Notes under the pieces: generated by a model
Databases searched by the model: none
The model's input: only the letters and a program-made list of their open reading frames with translations
What the model was told of the DNA's origin: nothing
Position numbers and translations under genes: made by a program
Assembly (NCBI GenBank): GCA_965267535.1
Contig: OZ254082.1
Span: forward strand, 4,712,001 to 4,776,000
From: CAXBNB01 sp965267535
Lineage (GTDB): Bacteria > Bacteroidota > Bacteroidia > Cytophagales > Cyclobacteriaceae
DNA: 64,000 nt
Reading direction: 5' to 3'
Part shown: positions 17,085-25,944 of the stretch, one piece after another
How positions within the stretch are numbered: position 1 is the stretch's first letter
Layout: each line of letters starts with the position of its first letter

Positions 17085-17105
17085 CAGAGAAAAAAATTCC
17101 ATATT

Positions 17106-18185
17106 ATGCCTCAACAAACATATGTAGTAATCATGGCGGGTGGCGTTGGAAGTCGTTTCTGGCCGTACAGTCGCAACACAAGACCCAAACAATTTATTGA
17201 TGTATTGGGTACTGGCAGGTCACTGCTGCAAATGACTTACGATCGCTTTCTCTCCATAGCTGGCAAAGATAACATAATGGTAGTAACCAACGACATTTAC
17301 GGACAGCTGGTGAGCGACCAATTACCCGATTTGTCAAAAGATCAAATATTACTCGAACCCAACCGAAGAAATACCGCACCATGTATCGCTTATGCTGCAT
17401 ATAAAATCCGAAAAAAAGATCCTAACGCATTGATGGTAGTCACTCCTGCCGATCATGCAATTTTTAAAGAGGATGTTTTTAAAGGTGTAGTCCAAACCGC
17501 ACTAAAGTCTGCAGCATCAGACCACAAACTAATTACGATAGGGATTGAACCCAACAGACCAGAAACTGGTTACGGCTACATCCAATACATTAATGGTGAT
17601 TGCACTACTCAGGTAAAGAAAGTAAAAACCTTTACCGAAAAACCCGACATAGAACTGGCTCGGAAGTTTATCGAGAGCGGCGATTTTGTGTGGAATGCCG
17701 GCATATTTGTGTGGTCTGTTTCAGCTATTATTTCCCAGTTTCAATCCTGCCTGACCGATGTGGCAGAAATATTTGAAAGCGGTAACGAAACCTACTACAC
17801 ACCGGTAGAAAAAGCTTTTGTAAAAAAAGCCTACTCACAAAGCCCCAACATTTCAATAGACTATGGTATCATGGAAAAAGCGAACAATGTATATGTGGTG
17901 ATGGGTGATTTTCAATGGTCTGATCTGGGCTCGTGGAATTCTCTGCATGAATTGCGCGACAAAGACGAAAACCACAACGTAATAGATGCCAATGCTATCG
18001 TGAAAGAAAGCACGAATAATTTTATAAAATCAAACAAAGACAAACTTGTCGTCATTCAAGGGCTGGACAATTATCTGGTAGCCGATTTTGACGATGTATT
18101 GCTGATTTGCGAAAAAGATAAAGAGTCGAAGTTTAGAGATTATGTAAGTGAAGTAAAAACCCAAAAAGGAGAAAAGTATCTCTAA
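17106..18185 (+). CDS. manC: Mannose-1-phosphate guanylyltransferase
   Basis: Makes GDP-mannose from mannose 1-phosphate and GTP. The 359-residue protein begins with the pyrophosphorylase signature MAGGVGSRFWPYSRNTRPKQF, continues with the family blocks EPNRRNTAPCIAYAA, VVTPADHAI and FTEKPD, and ends with the signature NISIDYGIMEKA. It has only the transferase domain, without the isomerase half of some ManC proteins. The ATG at 17106 follows the natural start of the fold; a GTG at 17058 adds an unrelated leader. GDP-mannose is the substrate for Gmd and Fcl in the polysaccharide locus 30 kb away, so the two are probably linked functionally. Its stop overlaps that of the convergent PAP2 gene. 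Confidence 0.94.
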   Translation: MPQQTYVVIMAGGVGSRFWPYSRNTRPKQFIDVLGTGRSLLQMTYDRFLSIAGKDNIMVVTNDIYGQLVSDQLPDLSKDQILLEPNRRNTAPCIAYAAYKIRKKDPNALMVVTPADHAIFKEDVFKGVVQTALKSAASDHKLITIGIEPNRPETGYGYIQYINGDCTTQVKKVKTFTEKPDIELARKFIESGDFVWNAGIFVWSVSAIISQFQSCLTDVAEIFESGNETYYTPVEKAFVKKAYSQSPNISIDYGIMEKANNVYVVMGDFQWSDLGSWNSLHELRDKDENHNVIDANAIVKESTNNFIKSNKDKLVVIQGLDNYLVADFDDVLLICEKDKESKFRDYVSEVKTQKGEKYL

Positions 18186-18985
18186 CGACATGTATGTAGG
18201 GGTATGACTACTGCCAGTGATGCCCCTTCCTTTCCTAAAGCAGGAAAAAACACCCAGCTTTTACTGTTTGCCTTTTCATTTCTAAGGATTCCACGGGCTA
18301 CAAAATGTCCAAGCAATGCTCCGGCAAACACATCAGATGCCCAATGCTTGTTGTCATGTATTCTGGAGGCACCTGCCAGTGCAGCAAAGGAATACGCTGC
18401 AATGCCCACCCATTTCTCTTCCTTAAAAACCGCTGAAAGCGTGGTGGCAAGTGCAAACGCCGTAGTGGTATGACCTGATGGAAATGCCTTGTACCTACCC
18501 CCTAACTTTGGCCCATACCATGCTGCTTTATCAGGTTGCTGATAGGGTCTGGCCCGGTGAAAAATATTTTTAGCCACCTGAGCAATTGCTCCTGAAATAA
18601 GTGTAGTCTTGAGTGCCACCAAAGCAGTATATTTTGCTTTTTCGTTTTTTACAAGTAGCCCGGTAAGGTAGGTGGCGCCTAACGCTGCTGTCGTCACTCC
18701 CGCATTTCCGTATTTTTCTGCTACACGAGATACATCATGAGTTAGGGGTGTTGTAGACCTTAGCACCCAACTATTGACATTGTCGTCTATCGTATACAGC
18801 CCAACCCCTACTGCAGAATAAGCCGCAACTTTTAGCCAATCTTTTCCTTTCCACTTCAAAGGCGCCCCGACCAGATATGCCGCATCGGAAAAATAACTAC
18901 CAATATACGTTTTTGCAGGTTTTGAATGTATGTGTTCCGCTTGCTGGGCAAGTATCTGCACACAGTGTAGCCCACACAAGAGCAA
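18182..18985 (-). CDS. PAP2-family phosphatase, probably exported
   Basis: A phosphatase of the PAP2 (lipid phosphate / vanadium haloperoxidase) family. All three signature parts are present: KNIFHRARP, PSGHTTT and SRIHDNKHWASDV. Several hydrophobic segments are seen. Such proteins dephosphorylate lipids such as undecaprenyl diphosphate at the membrane. The first standard start codon is the TTG at 18985, but that gives a signal peptide without a basic N-region. The in-frame codons just upstream read IIQAVKKIALT, which would complete it, and would need an ATT or ATC start near 19015-19018. The gene follows purM by about 40 bp and overlaps the convergent manC stop. Confidence 0.87.
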   Translation of the reverse strand: MLLCGLHCVQILAQQAEHIHSKPAKTYIGSYFSDAAYLVGAPLKWKGKDWLKVAAYSAVGVGLYTIDDNVNSWVLRSTTPLTHDVSRVAEKYGNAGVTTAALGATYLTGLLVKNEKAKYTALVALKTTLISGAIAQVAKNIFHRARPYQQPDKAAWYGPKLGGRYKAFPSGHTTTAFALATTLSAVFKEEKWVGIAAYSFAALAGASRIHDNKHWASDVFAGALLGHFVARGILRNEKANSKSWVFFPALGKEGASLAVVIPLHTCR

Positions 18986-19026
18986 GGTCAGTGCTATTTT
19001 TTTTACCGCCTGAATGATTGGCTGGG

Positions 19027-20196
19027 TTAATTGGTGTATTCGAATGTGCCGTATTCTGATTGAACGGTCACCTTAGCCTGATCTGCCTTCTCTACACGAC
19101 CCACGATCTGAGCATCTATTCCAAACGTATTGGATATATCAATCACATCTGCGGCTATAGATTCATCTACATACAATTCGAGTCTATGCCCCATATTGAA
19201 CACTTTGTACATTTCCTGCCAGCTGGTGCCGCTCTCTTCATGTATTGCCTTAAACAATGGAGGTATATCAAACATGTTGTCTTTGATCACATGTAGTCCT
19301 TCTATAAAGTGTAGCACCTTGGTCTGCGCTCCTCCGCTGCAGTGTACAGCACCTTGAATCTGACCTCTAAAGTTTTTCAGCACTTCGGCCATTACGGGAG
19401 CATACGTTCTTGTTGGCGATAGCACCAGCTTACCGGCATCCAGCGGACTACCCTCTACCCGATCGGTAAGTTTATAGCTGCCTGTAAAAACCAAATCTTC
19501 CGGTACCATAGGGTCGAAACACTCGCGGTACTTCTGCATATACTCCTTATGAAACACGTCGTGACGTGCCGAAGTAAGGCCATTGCTCCCCATGCCTCCG
19601 TTGTACTCGCTCTCGTATGTAGCCTGACCGTATGACGCCAACCCAACCACTACATTTCCGGCAGCAATACGATCATTGGATATTACCTCATCTCTCTTCA
19701 TACGGGCGATTACAGTACTGTCTACCACTACTGTACGCACCAGGTCTCCCAGGTCTGCTGTTTCCCCTCCTGTAGACTGTATGTCCACACCATTGTCTCG
19801 TAGCATCTGCAGTACCTCCTCAGTACCATCTATCAGTGCTGCTATTACCTCACCCGGTATCAGGTTTTTATTTCTTCCTATGGTAGACGAAAGCAAAATA
19901 TTGTCAATAGCACCTACACAAATAAGGTCGTCCATATTCATAATAACGGCATCCTGTGCTATCCCTTTCCATACAGACAAGTCTCCCGTCTCTTTCCAAT
20001 ACATATAGGCCAGAGCAGACTTTGTACCGGCTCCATCAGCATGCATAATGTTGCAGTAAGCTTGATCTCCTCCCAGCATATCGGGTACTATTTTACAAAA
20101 TGCCTTGGGATACAATCCTTTGTCCAGATTTTTGATCGCGTTGTGTACATCTTCTTTCGAGGCAGAAACTCCCCGCTGCATATATCTTTCGTCCAT
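19027..20196 (-). CDS. purM: Phosphoribosylformylglycinamidine cyclo-ligase (AIR synthase)
   Basis: Closes the imidazole ring in purine synthesis, forming AIR from FGAM with ATP. The 389-residue protein has the PurM family blocks: MHADGAGTKSALAYMYWKE, AQDAVIMNMDDLICVGA, and the glycine-rich TGGETADLGD. A C-terminal domain carries VHCSGGAQTKVLHF and NMGHRLELYV. It is longer than E. coli PurM (about 345) but resembles the Bacteroidota type. A TAGCTTTG element at 20220-20227 on the same strand may be its promoter -7 box. The PAP2 gene follows closely and may be cotranscribed. Confidence 0.95.
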   Translation of the reverse strand: MDERYMQRGVSASKEDVHNAIKNLDKGLYPKAFCKIVPDMLGGDQAYCNIMHADGAGTKSALAYMYWKETGDLSVWKGIAQDAVIMNMDDLICVGAIDNILLSSTIGRNKNLIPGEVIAALIDGTEEVLQMLRDNGVDIQSTGGETADLGDLVRTVVVDSTVIARMKRDEVISNDRIAAGNVVVGLASYGQATYESEYNGGMGSNGLTSARHDVFHKEYMQKYRECFDPMVPEDLVFTGSYKLTDRVEGSPLDAGKLVLSPTRTYAPVMAEVLKNFRGQIQGAVHCSGGAQTKVLHFIEGLHVIKDNMFDIPPLFKAIHEESGTSWQEMYKVFNMGHRLELYVDESIAADVIDISNTFGIDAQIVGRVEKADQAKVTVQSEYGTFEYTN

Positions 20197-20219
20197 TATG
20201 TAATGTCTTTAAACTGCCG

Positions 20220-20227
20220 CAAAGCTA
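20220..20227 (-). promoter_or_regulatory. Candidate -7 element of the purM promoter
   Basis: TAGCTTTG on the minus strand matches TAnnTTTG exactly, 24 bases before the purM ATG. No TTTG is found at the right distance upstream. Confidence 0.4.
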
Positions 20228-20355
20228 AGTATTAATTGCCAGCCAATCTCTCCGTTTTGCCACTATTCCAGCGTTTTATTACCCACCATTGGTGTAATTT
20301 TATCCACAAGCACTTTCTATTTTCCTTATCATTGCGAGGAAATTAACAATACCTT

Positions 20356-23300
20356 ATGAAAAAACTATGCTTTGCTATTGTGCTTGCCTTTGCCGTAAGC
20401 CACCTTGCCCATAGTCAGGATAACTTTCCTTACAATGGTGTGAAGGACGAGAGAACAAACTCATTTGCCTTTATCAATGCCATGATCCATACCGATCATG
20501 CCACTACACTTGATTCAGCCACTCTCCTTATCCGGGATGGAAAAGTGCTTCAAGTGGGTAAAAATATTGCCCTGCCCAAAGGATTCACCGTTATAGATTG
20601 TGGTGGAAAGCACCTTTACCCATCGTTTGTCGATCTGAATACCTCCTATGGTTTTCAGCGGAAAAAAGAAGTAAAAGGCGGCAGACCCACACAAATATCA
20701 CCACTAACACCCGGCGCATACAATGCAAATGACGCCATCAATTCTTTTGTAAATGCAGCCGAACATTTTACAACTGACACCAAACAAGCTGCAAACTACA
20801 GGAAGCATGGATTTGGGACTGCCCTGTCTTACAATACAGACGGAATTGCCCGTGGCACTTCTACAGTAGTACTTCTTTCTGATGAAAACGAAAATGAAAC
20901 CATTTTACTGGATAAGGCTTCTGCTCATTACTCTTTCAATAAGGGTACTTCCAAGCAAACTTACCCTTCGTCGGTAATGGGTGCTGTAGCCCTGCTACGT
21001 CAGACTTTTCTGGATGCCAAATGGTATAAAGACACCAAGCCTCACGCCGACTTGTCTCTGGAGGCCTGGAACAATAACCTGACACTGCCTCAGGTTTTTG
21101 ATGCCGGAAACAAACATAGCATACTCCGAGCCGACAAAGTGGGAGATGAATTTGGCGTGCAATACATCATCAATTCCGGGGGAGACGAATATCAGAACAT
21201 TGCCGAGATCAAAGCTACTAATGCTACACTCATTGTACCTCTTGTTTTTCCCAAAGCCTATAACGTGGACGATCCGCTGGATGCCCGCCACGTATCGCTA
21301 CGGCAAATGAAACACTGGGAACTGGCACCCCACAACCTCAGAATTCTTCATGAAAACAATGTCCCTTTTGTGATTACATCCAAAGGTGCTAAAGGTGATT
21401 TTATAAAAAACCTTAGAAAAGCAGTGGATGCTGGTCTACCGAAAGAAGTAGCGCTGAAAGGCCTGACTCATTTTCCTGCCAGTCTTGTAAAACTTGACAA
21501 CAAAATAGGAAAATTAGAAAAGGGGTATATCGCTAATTTTATCATGACTTCTGATGATTTTTTTGACAAGGAAGCCTTGATACTGGAAAACTGGGTAAAC
21601 GGTATCAGGTATGAGATTAACCCTGAAAAGCAGGAAATAGAGGAAGGTTTATACACTTTCGATATAAGCAGCACATCTTATTCTGTAGAAGCTAAAAAAT
21701 CTTCCTTTAAGATTGTGGTAAATGACAGCACAAAAGCTCCACTAAAACACACTCTGGATGATGAATTAATTACACTATCCTTTGAAGATCCTACGGACAG
21801 CACCACTACCAGACTATCCGGATGGAAGATAGCTAAAGGCTGGCAAGGCAAAGGACAAAATGCTGATGGAAACTGGTTTAACTGGTCTCTCACTTTTGAA
21901 AGTACCGTAGAGCAACCGGCAGACACTACGCAAACTAATAAGCAGAATACAGATGAAGTTTCCTCTGTAGATACTACTGGGAAAATAATTTACCCGTTTA
22001 CTGCCTATGGTCAGGAAGCTTTACCTGCAGCTCAAAGCCTACTGATCAAAAACATAACTGCCTGGACAAACGAAAATGAAGGAATACTAGACCGTGTAGA
22101 CGTACTCATAGAAAACGGAAAAATCGCTGCTATAGGCAAAAATCTATCCGCTAAAAACGTCATTGAAATAGATGGCGAAGGCAAACACCTTACGCCAGGC
22201 ATCCTTGACGAGCACTCGCACATTGCCTTGTTTAGTGTAAACGATCGTGCCACCAACTCCGGTATGGTGCGCATGGAAGACGTGATCAACCCCGAAGATA
22301 TCAACATATACCGTCAGTTGGCCGGTGGAGTTACCACCTCCCAGCTACTTCACGGGTCGGCCAATCCCATTGGAGGGCAATCTGCCATCGTGAAATTAAA
22401 GTGGGGCAGACCTGCCCATGAAATGCTGATTCGAAATGCAGATCCTTTTATCAAATTTGCTTTGGGAGAAAATGTAAAACAATCCAACTGGGGCAGTGGC
22501 TACCGCACACGCTACCCTCAAACCCGCATGGGTGTAGAACAGGTCTATGTAGATGCATTTACCAACGCACTGGATTATGAAAAATCATGGCAGCAATATC
22601 TCAACCTGCCTCGCAAAGCCAAAGCCAATGCAACTGCTCCTCGTAAAGACCTTGCACAGGAAGCCATGCTGGAAATTATTCGTAAAAAAAGATTTATCAC
22701 TTGCCACTCCTATGTGCAGTCAGAAATCAATATGCTTATGAAAGTAGCTGAAAAGTTTGATTTCAATGTAAACACTTTTACCCACATACTGGAAGGGTAC
22801 AAGGTAGCTGACAAGATGAAAGCGCATGGTGTAGGTGCCAGCACTTTTGCCGACTGGTGGGCATACAAGTGGGAAGTAAGATATGCTATCCCATACAACG
22901 CTGCACTCATGCACAACGAAGGAGTAACTGTAGCCATCAACTCTGACGATGCAGAAATGGGCAGAAGGCTCAATCAGGAAGCAGCCAAAGTGGTAAAATA
23001 TGGAGGAATAAATGAAGAGGAAGCACTAAAACTAGTCACGCTCAACCCTGCTAAACTCCTGCACCTGGATCATAAAATAGGCAGTATCAAAGTAGGCAAA
23101 GACGCAGATCTGGTAATTTGGAATAACCACCCCTTGTCTGTTTACAGCAAGCCCGAGAAGACTTTGATTGAAGGAGTGGTATACTATGATATCGAAAAAG
23201 ATGCTGAACTAAGGCGCTATATTCAAGAGGAACGTCAGCGACTGATCGCCAAAATGAAAGGAGCAAAGGCCAAGGGGGAACCCACTCAGGCTCCCAGGAA

Positions 23301-23361
23301 AGAAAAGGTATATGACTACCACTGCGATGATCTCGATTCAGGCCTTGAGTCTACTTTCTAA
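20356..23361 (+). CDS. Secreted protein with two amidohydrolase domains, the first degenerate
   Basis: A 1001-residue exported protein (signal MKKLCFAIVLAFAVSHLAHSQ) made of two amidohydrolase-like units. The first, about residues 35-430, keeps the fold pattern (GKHLYPSFVDLNTSYGF; DNKIGKLEKGYIANFIM) but has no HxH metal site. The linker near residues 430-560 has a beta-rich character. The second, from about 565, has the full metal site: DEHSH (His 620 and 622), CHSY, THILEG and NSDD, ending in LDHKIGSIKVGKDADLVIW. Imidazolonepropionase-like amidohydrolases of this kind often act on peptides or amides; the substrate is not known. It is 27 bp upstream of a second such gene, and both start with signal peptides. 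Confidence 0.9.
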   Translation: MKKLCFAIVLAFAVSHLAHSQDNFPYNGVKDERTNSFAFINAMIHTDHATTLDSATLLIRDGKVLQVGKNIALPKGFTVIDCGGKHLYPSFVDLNTSYGFQRKKEVKGGRPTQISPLTPGAYNANDAINSFVNAAEHFTTDTKQAANYRKHGFGTALSYNTDGIARGTSTVVLLSDENENETILLDKASAHYSFNKGTSKQTYPSSVMGAVALLRQTFLDAKWYKDTKPHADLSLEAWNNNLTLPQVFDAGNKHSILRADKVGDEFGVQYIINSGGDEYQNIAEIKATNATLIVPLVFPKAYNVDDPLDARHVSLRQMKHWELAPHNLRILHENNVPFVITSKGAKGDFIKNLRKAVDAGLPKEVALKGLTHFPASLVKLDNKIGKLEKGYIANFIMTSDDFFDKEALILENWVNGIRYEINPEKQEIEEGLYTFDISSTSYSVEAKKSSFKIVVNDSTKAPLKHTLDDELITLSFEDPTDSTTTRLSGWKIAKGWQGKGQNADGNWFNWSLTFESTVEQPADTTQTNKQNTDEVSSVDTTGKIIYPFTAYGQEALPAAQSLLIKNITAWTNENEGILDRVDVLIENGKIAAIGKNLSAKNVIEIDGEGKHLTPGILDEHSHIALFSVNDRATNSGMVRMEDVINPEDINIYRQLAGGVTTSQLLHGSANPIGGQSAIVKLKWGRPAHEMLIRNADPFIKFALGENVKQSNWGSGYRTRYPQTRMGVEQVYVDAFTNALDYEKSWQQYLNLPRKAKANATAPRKDLAQEAMLEIIRKKRFITCHSYVQSEINMLMKVAEKFDFNVNTFTHILEGYKVADKMKAHGVGASTFADWWAYKWEVRYAIPYNAALMHNEGVTVAINSDDAEMGRRLNQEAAKVVKYGGINEEEALKLVTLNPAKLLHLDHKIGSIKVGKDADLVIWNNHPLSVYSKPEKTLIEGVVYYDIEKDAELRRYIQEERQRLIAKMKGAKAKGEPTQAPRKEKVYDYHCDDLDSGLESTF

Positions 23362-23388
23362 TCATTTTTACCTGTGAATTTTAAAACC

Positions 23389-24663
23389 ATGAAAAAAATA
23401 TTATTTCTATTCTGCCTGACTATACACTGTCTACTGACAGACGCTCAGACTCCTGCGCCCGGCACAGCACAAACCAAGCCCATAATGATCACCAATATCA
23501 CTGCTCATATAGGCAATGGGGAGGTCATTGAAAATGCTAACATCTCTTTTCACAACGGTGTAATCACCCGTGTATCTACATCGCCCATGGCGGATAAAAT
23601 GGCTTATGAGATTATAGACGGAACAGGTAAACACGCCTATCCCGGATTTATTCTTCCTTCCACAGATTTGGGGCTGAATGAGGTAGCTGCAGTACGAGCA
23701 TCTCAAGACAAAGCCGAAACCGGCAGCATCAAACCCAATGTGCGCTCTATTATTGCTTACAACACAGACTCAGAAATCATTCCTACACTGCGATTCAACG
23801 GTGTGCTGCTGGCACAAATAACCCCCGTAGGAGGTATGATTTCTGGTTCTTCCAGCATTGTACAACTGGATGCATGGAACTGGGAAGATGCCTTGGTCAA
23901 AGAAGATGACGGCATACACCTCAACTGGCCTGCAAAACCTTTTTTCAGAGAAAAACCCAAACCCGAGCAACTCAAAGGATACAATAAGGCCATAACTACT
24001 CTGGATGAAACTTTTGAGGCTGCCTATCGGTTTTTTCAGGGTGATAACGAACAAAGTAACCTCAAGCTAAAAGCCATGACTGGCTTATTTGATGGCTCTA
24101 AACAATTGTTTGTTCATGTGTGGAAAGCAAAAGATATTATAAGGAGTGTAGAATTTGCTAAAAAACACAACGTCAGGAAAATAGTGCTGGTAGATGCTGC
24201 AGAAGTCCTGTATGTAAAGGAATACCTGGCAGAAAACAATATTCCTGTCATCCTTAATGAAACACACGCTATGCCCTACACTACAGATAGCGATATTGAC
24301 GAAAGTTTTAAACTTCCCTACGAACTCCAGAAAGCCGGGGTAAAGTTTTGTCTAGGGTATAGTACAGAAGTTATGCGTACGCGCAATCTCCCATTCATAG
24401 CTGGTACTGCTGCAGCCTATGGCTTGCCTAAAGAAGAAGCTCTAAGAGCCATCACATTAAGTACTGCGGAAATTTTGGGGATAAACGAAAAACTAGGATC
24501 TATTGAAGTCGGCAAGCAAGCCACGTTTTTTATCAGTGAGGGCGATGCTCTGGACATGCGTAGCAACAAGCTTACCCATGCATTTATCGACGGTAGAAAA
24601 GTAACCCTGGAAGCAATGCAGCAAGAACTGTATCAAAAATACAAAACCAAATACGGACAGTAA
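23389..24663 (+). CDS. Secreted amidohydrolase-like protein lacking the HxH metal site
   Basis: A 424-residue exported protein (signal MKKILFLFCLTIHCLLTDAQ) whose fold follows the amidohydrolase pattern (ANISFHNGVITRV, GKHAYPGFILPSTDLG, GINEKLGSIEVGKQATFFI). Where active members have HxH after the first beta-strand, it has LPSTDLG, so metal binding and catalysis by the usual route are unlikely. It resembles the degenerate first half of the preceding protein and may be a partner subunit. The ATG at 23389 is preferred over a GTG at 23374. A long hairpin follows its stop. Confidence 0.88.
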   Translation: MKKILFLFCLTIHCLLTDAQTPAPGTAQTKPIMITNITAHIGNGEVIENANISFHNGVITRVSTSPMADKMAYEIIDGTGKHAYPGFILPSTDLGLNEVAAVRASQDKAETGSIKPNVRSIIAYNTDSEIIPTLRFNGVLLAQITPVGGMISGSSSIVQLDAWNWEDALVKEDDGIHLNWPAKPFFREKPKPEQLKGYNKAITTLDETFEAAYRFFQGDNEQSNLKLKAMTGLFDGSKQLFVHVWKAKDIIRSVEFAKKHNVRKIVLVDAAEVLYVKEYLAENNIPVILNETHAMPYTTDSDIDESFKLPYELQKAGVKFCLGYSTEVMRTRNLPFIAGTAAAYGLPKEEALRAITLSTAEILGINEKLGSIEVGKQATFFISEGDALDMRSNKLTHAFIDGRKVTLEAMQQELYQKYKTKYGQ

Positions 24664-24668
24664 TAAGC

Positions 24669-24712
24669 TACCGAAAGGGGTTACAGTGTTTTATCTGCAA
24701 CCCCTTTCGGTA
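24669..24712. terminator. Perfect 14-bp inverted repeat at convergent gene ends
   Basis: TACCGAAAGGGGTT (24669-24682) and AACCCCTTTCGGTA (24699-24712) form a perfect 14-bp stem. It lies between the amidohydrolase-like gene (plus) and the nucleotide-sugar dehydrogenase (minus), and the right arm is coding sequence of the latter. Its position at converging stops suggests a shared terminator, although no T-run follows. Confidence 0.65.
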
Positions 24713-25934
24713 CTATTCCTTTCACATCATAAACAACATTTTCTGAAGTCTTTAATCTTGTCCAATCCAACATAGCATATTCTTGATGAGAAACAGCTAC
24801 CACTATTGCGTCATAATTTGAGGTCACTGTTTGCACCAAATCCAAACCGCAAGCAGCTTTTACCTCTTCTTTATCTGCAGCAGGGTCATGGATAGAAACG
24901 TCCACTTTAAATGAACGCAATTCATCTATGATGTCAAAAACTTTGGAGTTTCGTATGTCAGGGCAATTCTCTTTAAAGGTAATGCCCATTACCAGAACTC
25001 TGGCATGGCGGACGTGTACACCGTTTGCCACCATGAGTTTTATCAATTCTGTGGCAATGTACTTCCCCATGTTATCATTTATTCTTCTGCCCGCTAAAAT
25101 AACCTCCGCCCTATACCCCAAGCTATCCGCTTTGTGAGTAAGGTAATACGGATCTACTCCTATACAATGACCTCCCACTAACCCAGGCCTAAAAGGCAAG
25201 AAATTCCATTTTGTTCCGGCAGCTTCCAGTACTTCGAGCGTATTCAGGTTCATTTTATCAAAGACTAAGGCTAACTCGTTAACAAAAGCAATGTTTATGT
25301 CTCGTTGAGCATTCTCGATTACCTTAGATGCCTCCGCTATTTTTATAGAAGACGCTTTGTGTGTACCTGCACTAATTATTGATTTATAAAACTCATCCAC
25401 AATGGAAGCTACCTCTGGCGTGCTTCCACTTGTTACTTTTTTTATATGCCCAACCCTTCTCTCCTTATCACCAGGGTTTATCCTTTCAGGAGAATAACCG
25501 CAGTAAAAATCTACATTGAATTTTAAACCGCTCTCACGCTCAAGTACCGGCACACAATCTTCTTCAGTACAACCGGGGTATACTGTTGACTCATAAACCA
25601 CAATACTACCCTTACTAAGTTGTTGCCCTACTGTTTTTGATGCGGCTAACAGAGGGCCAAGGTCGGGCTTATTATTTACATCTATCGGTGTAGGCACTGT
25701 CACTATTATAAGGTTGCAGGTTGAAAGGCCTGAAGCTTCAGTGGAAAAAGTCAAATTATTTGCAGCATCTAGTTCCTCCTTACTTACTTCTTTGGTTCTA
25801 TCAACACCTGCTTTCAGCTCTTCCAATCGCTGTGGATTAATATCAAAACCTAAGACAGAGTATTTCTTTGCCACTTCTATCGCCAGTGGTAAACCCACAT
25901 AGCCCATCCCTATTATTGCAACCTTATGGTTCAT
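24681..25934 (-). CDS. Nucleotide-sugar dehydrogenase, UDP-HexNAc type (WbpA/TviB-like)
   Basis: Oxidises C6 of a UDP-sugar to the uronic acid in two NAD-dependent steps. The 417-residue protein has the NAD-binding start (VAIIGMGYVGLPLAIEVAKKY), the central helix, and the catalytic Cys in GGHCIGVDPYYLTHKA. That block is typical of UDP-GlcNAc/UDP-ManNAc or GalNAc dehydrogenases (WbpA, WbpO, TviB); UDP-glucose dehydrogenases have GGxCFPKD there. It is the last gene of the minus-strand operon 29363-24681. Its last codons form one arm of the 24669-24712 hairpin. Confidence 0.92.
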   Translation of the reverse strand: MNHKVAIIGMGYVGLPLAIEVAKKYSVLGFDINPQRLEELKAGVDRTKEVSKEELDAANNLTFSTEASGLSTCNLIIVTVPTPIDVNNKPDLGPLLAASKTVGQQLSKGSIVVYESTVYPGCTEEDCVPVLERESGLKFNVDFYCGYSPERINPGDKERRVGHIKKVTSGSTPEVASIVDEFYKSIISAGTHKASSIKIAEASKVIENAQRDINIAFVNELALVFDKMNLNTLEVLEAAGTKWNFLPFRPGLVGGHCIGVDPYYLTHKADSLGYRAEVILAGRRINDNMGKYIATELIKLMVANGVHVRHARVLVMGITFKENCPDIRNSKVFDIIDELRSFKVDVSIHDPAADKEEVKAACGLDLVQTVTSNYDAIVVAVSHQEYAMLDWTRLKTSENVVYDVKGIVPKGVADKTL

Positions 25935-25944
25935 TACAGCCCAA

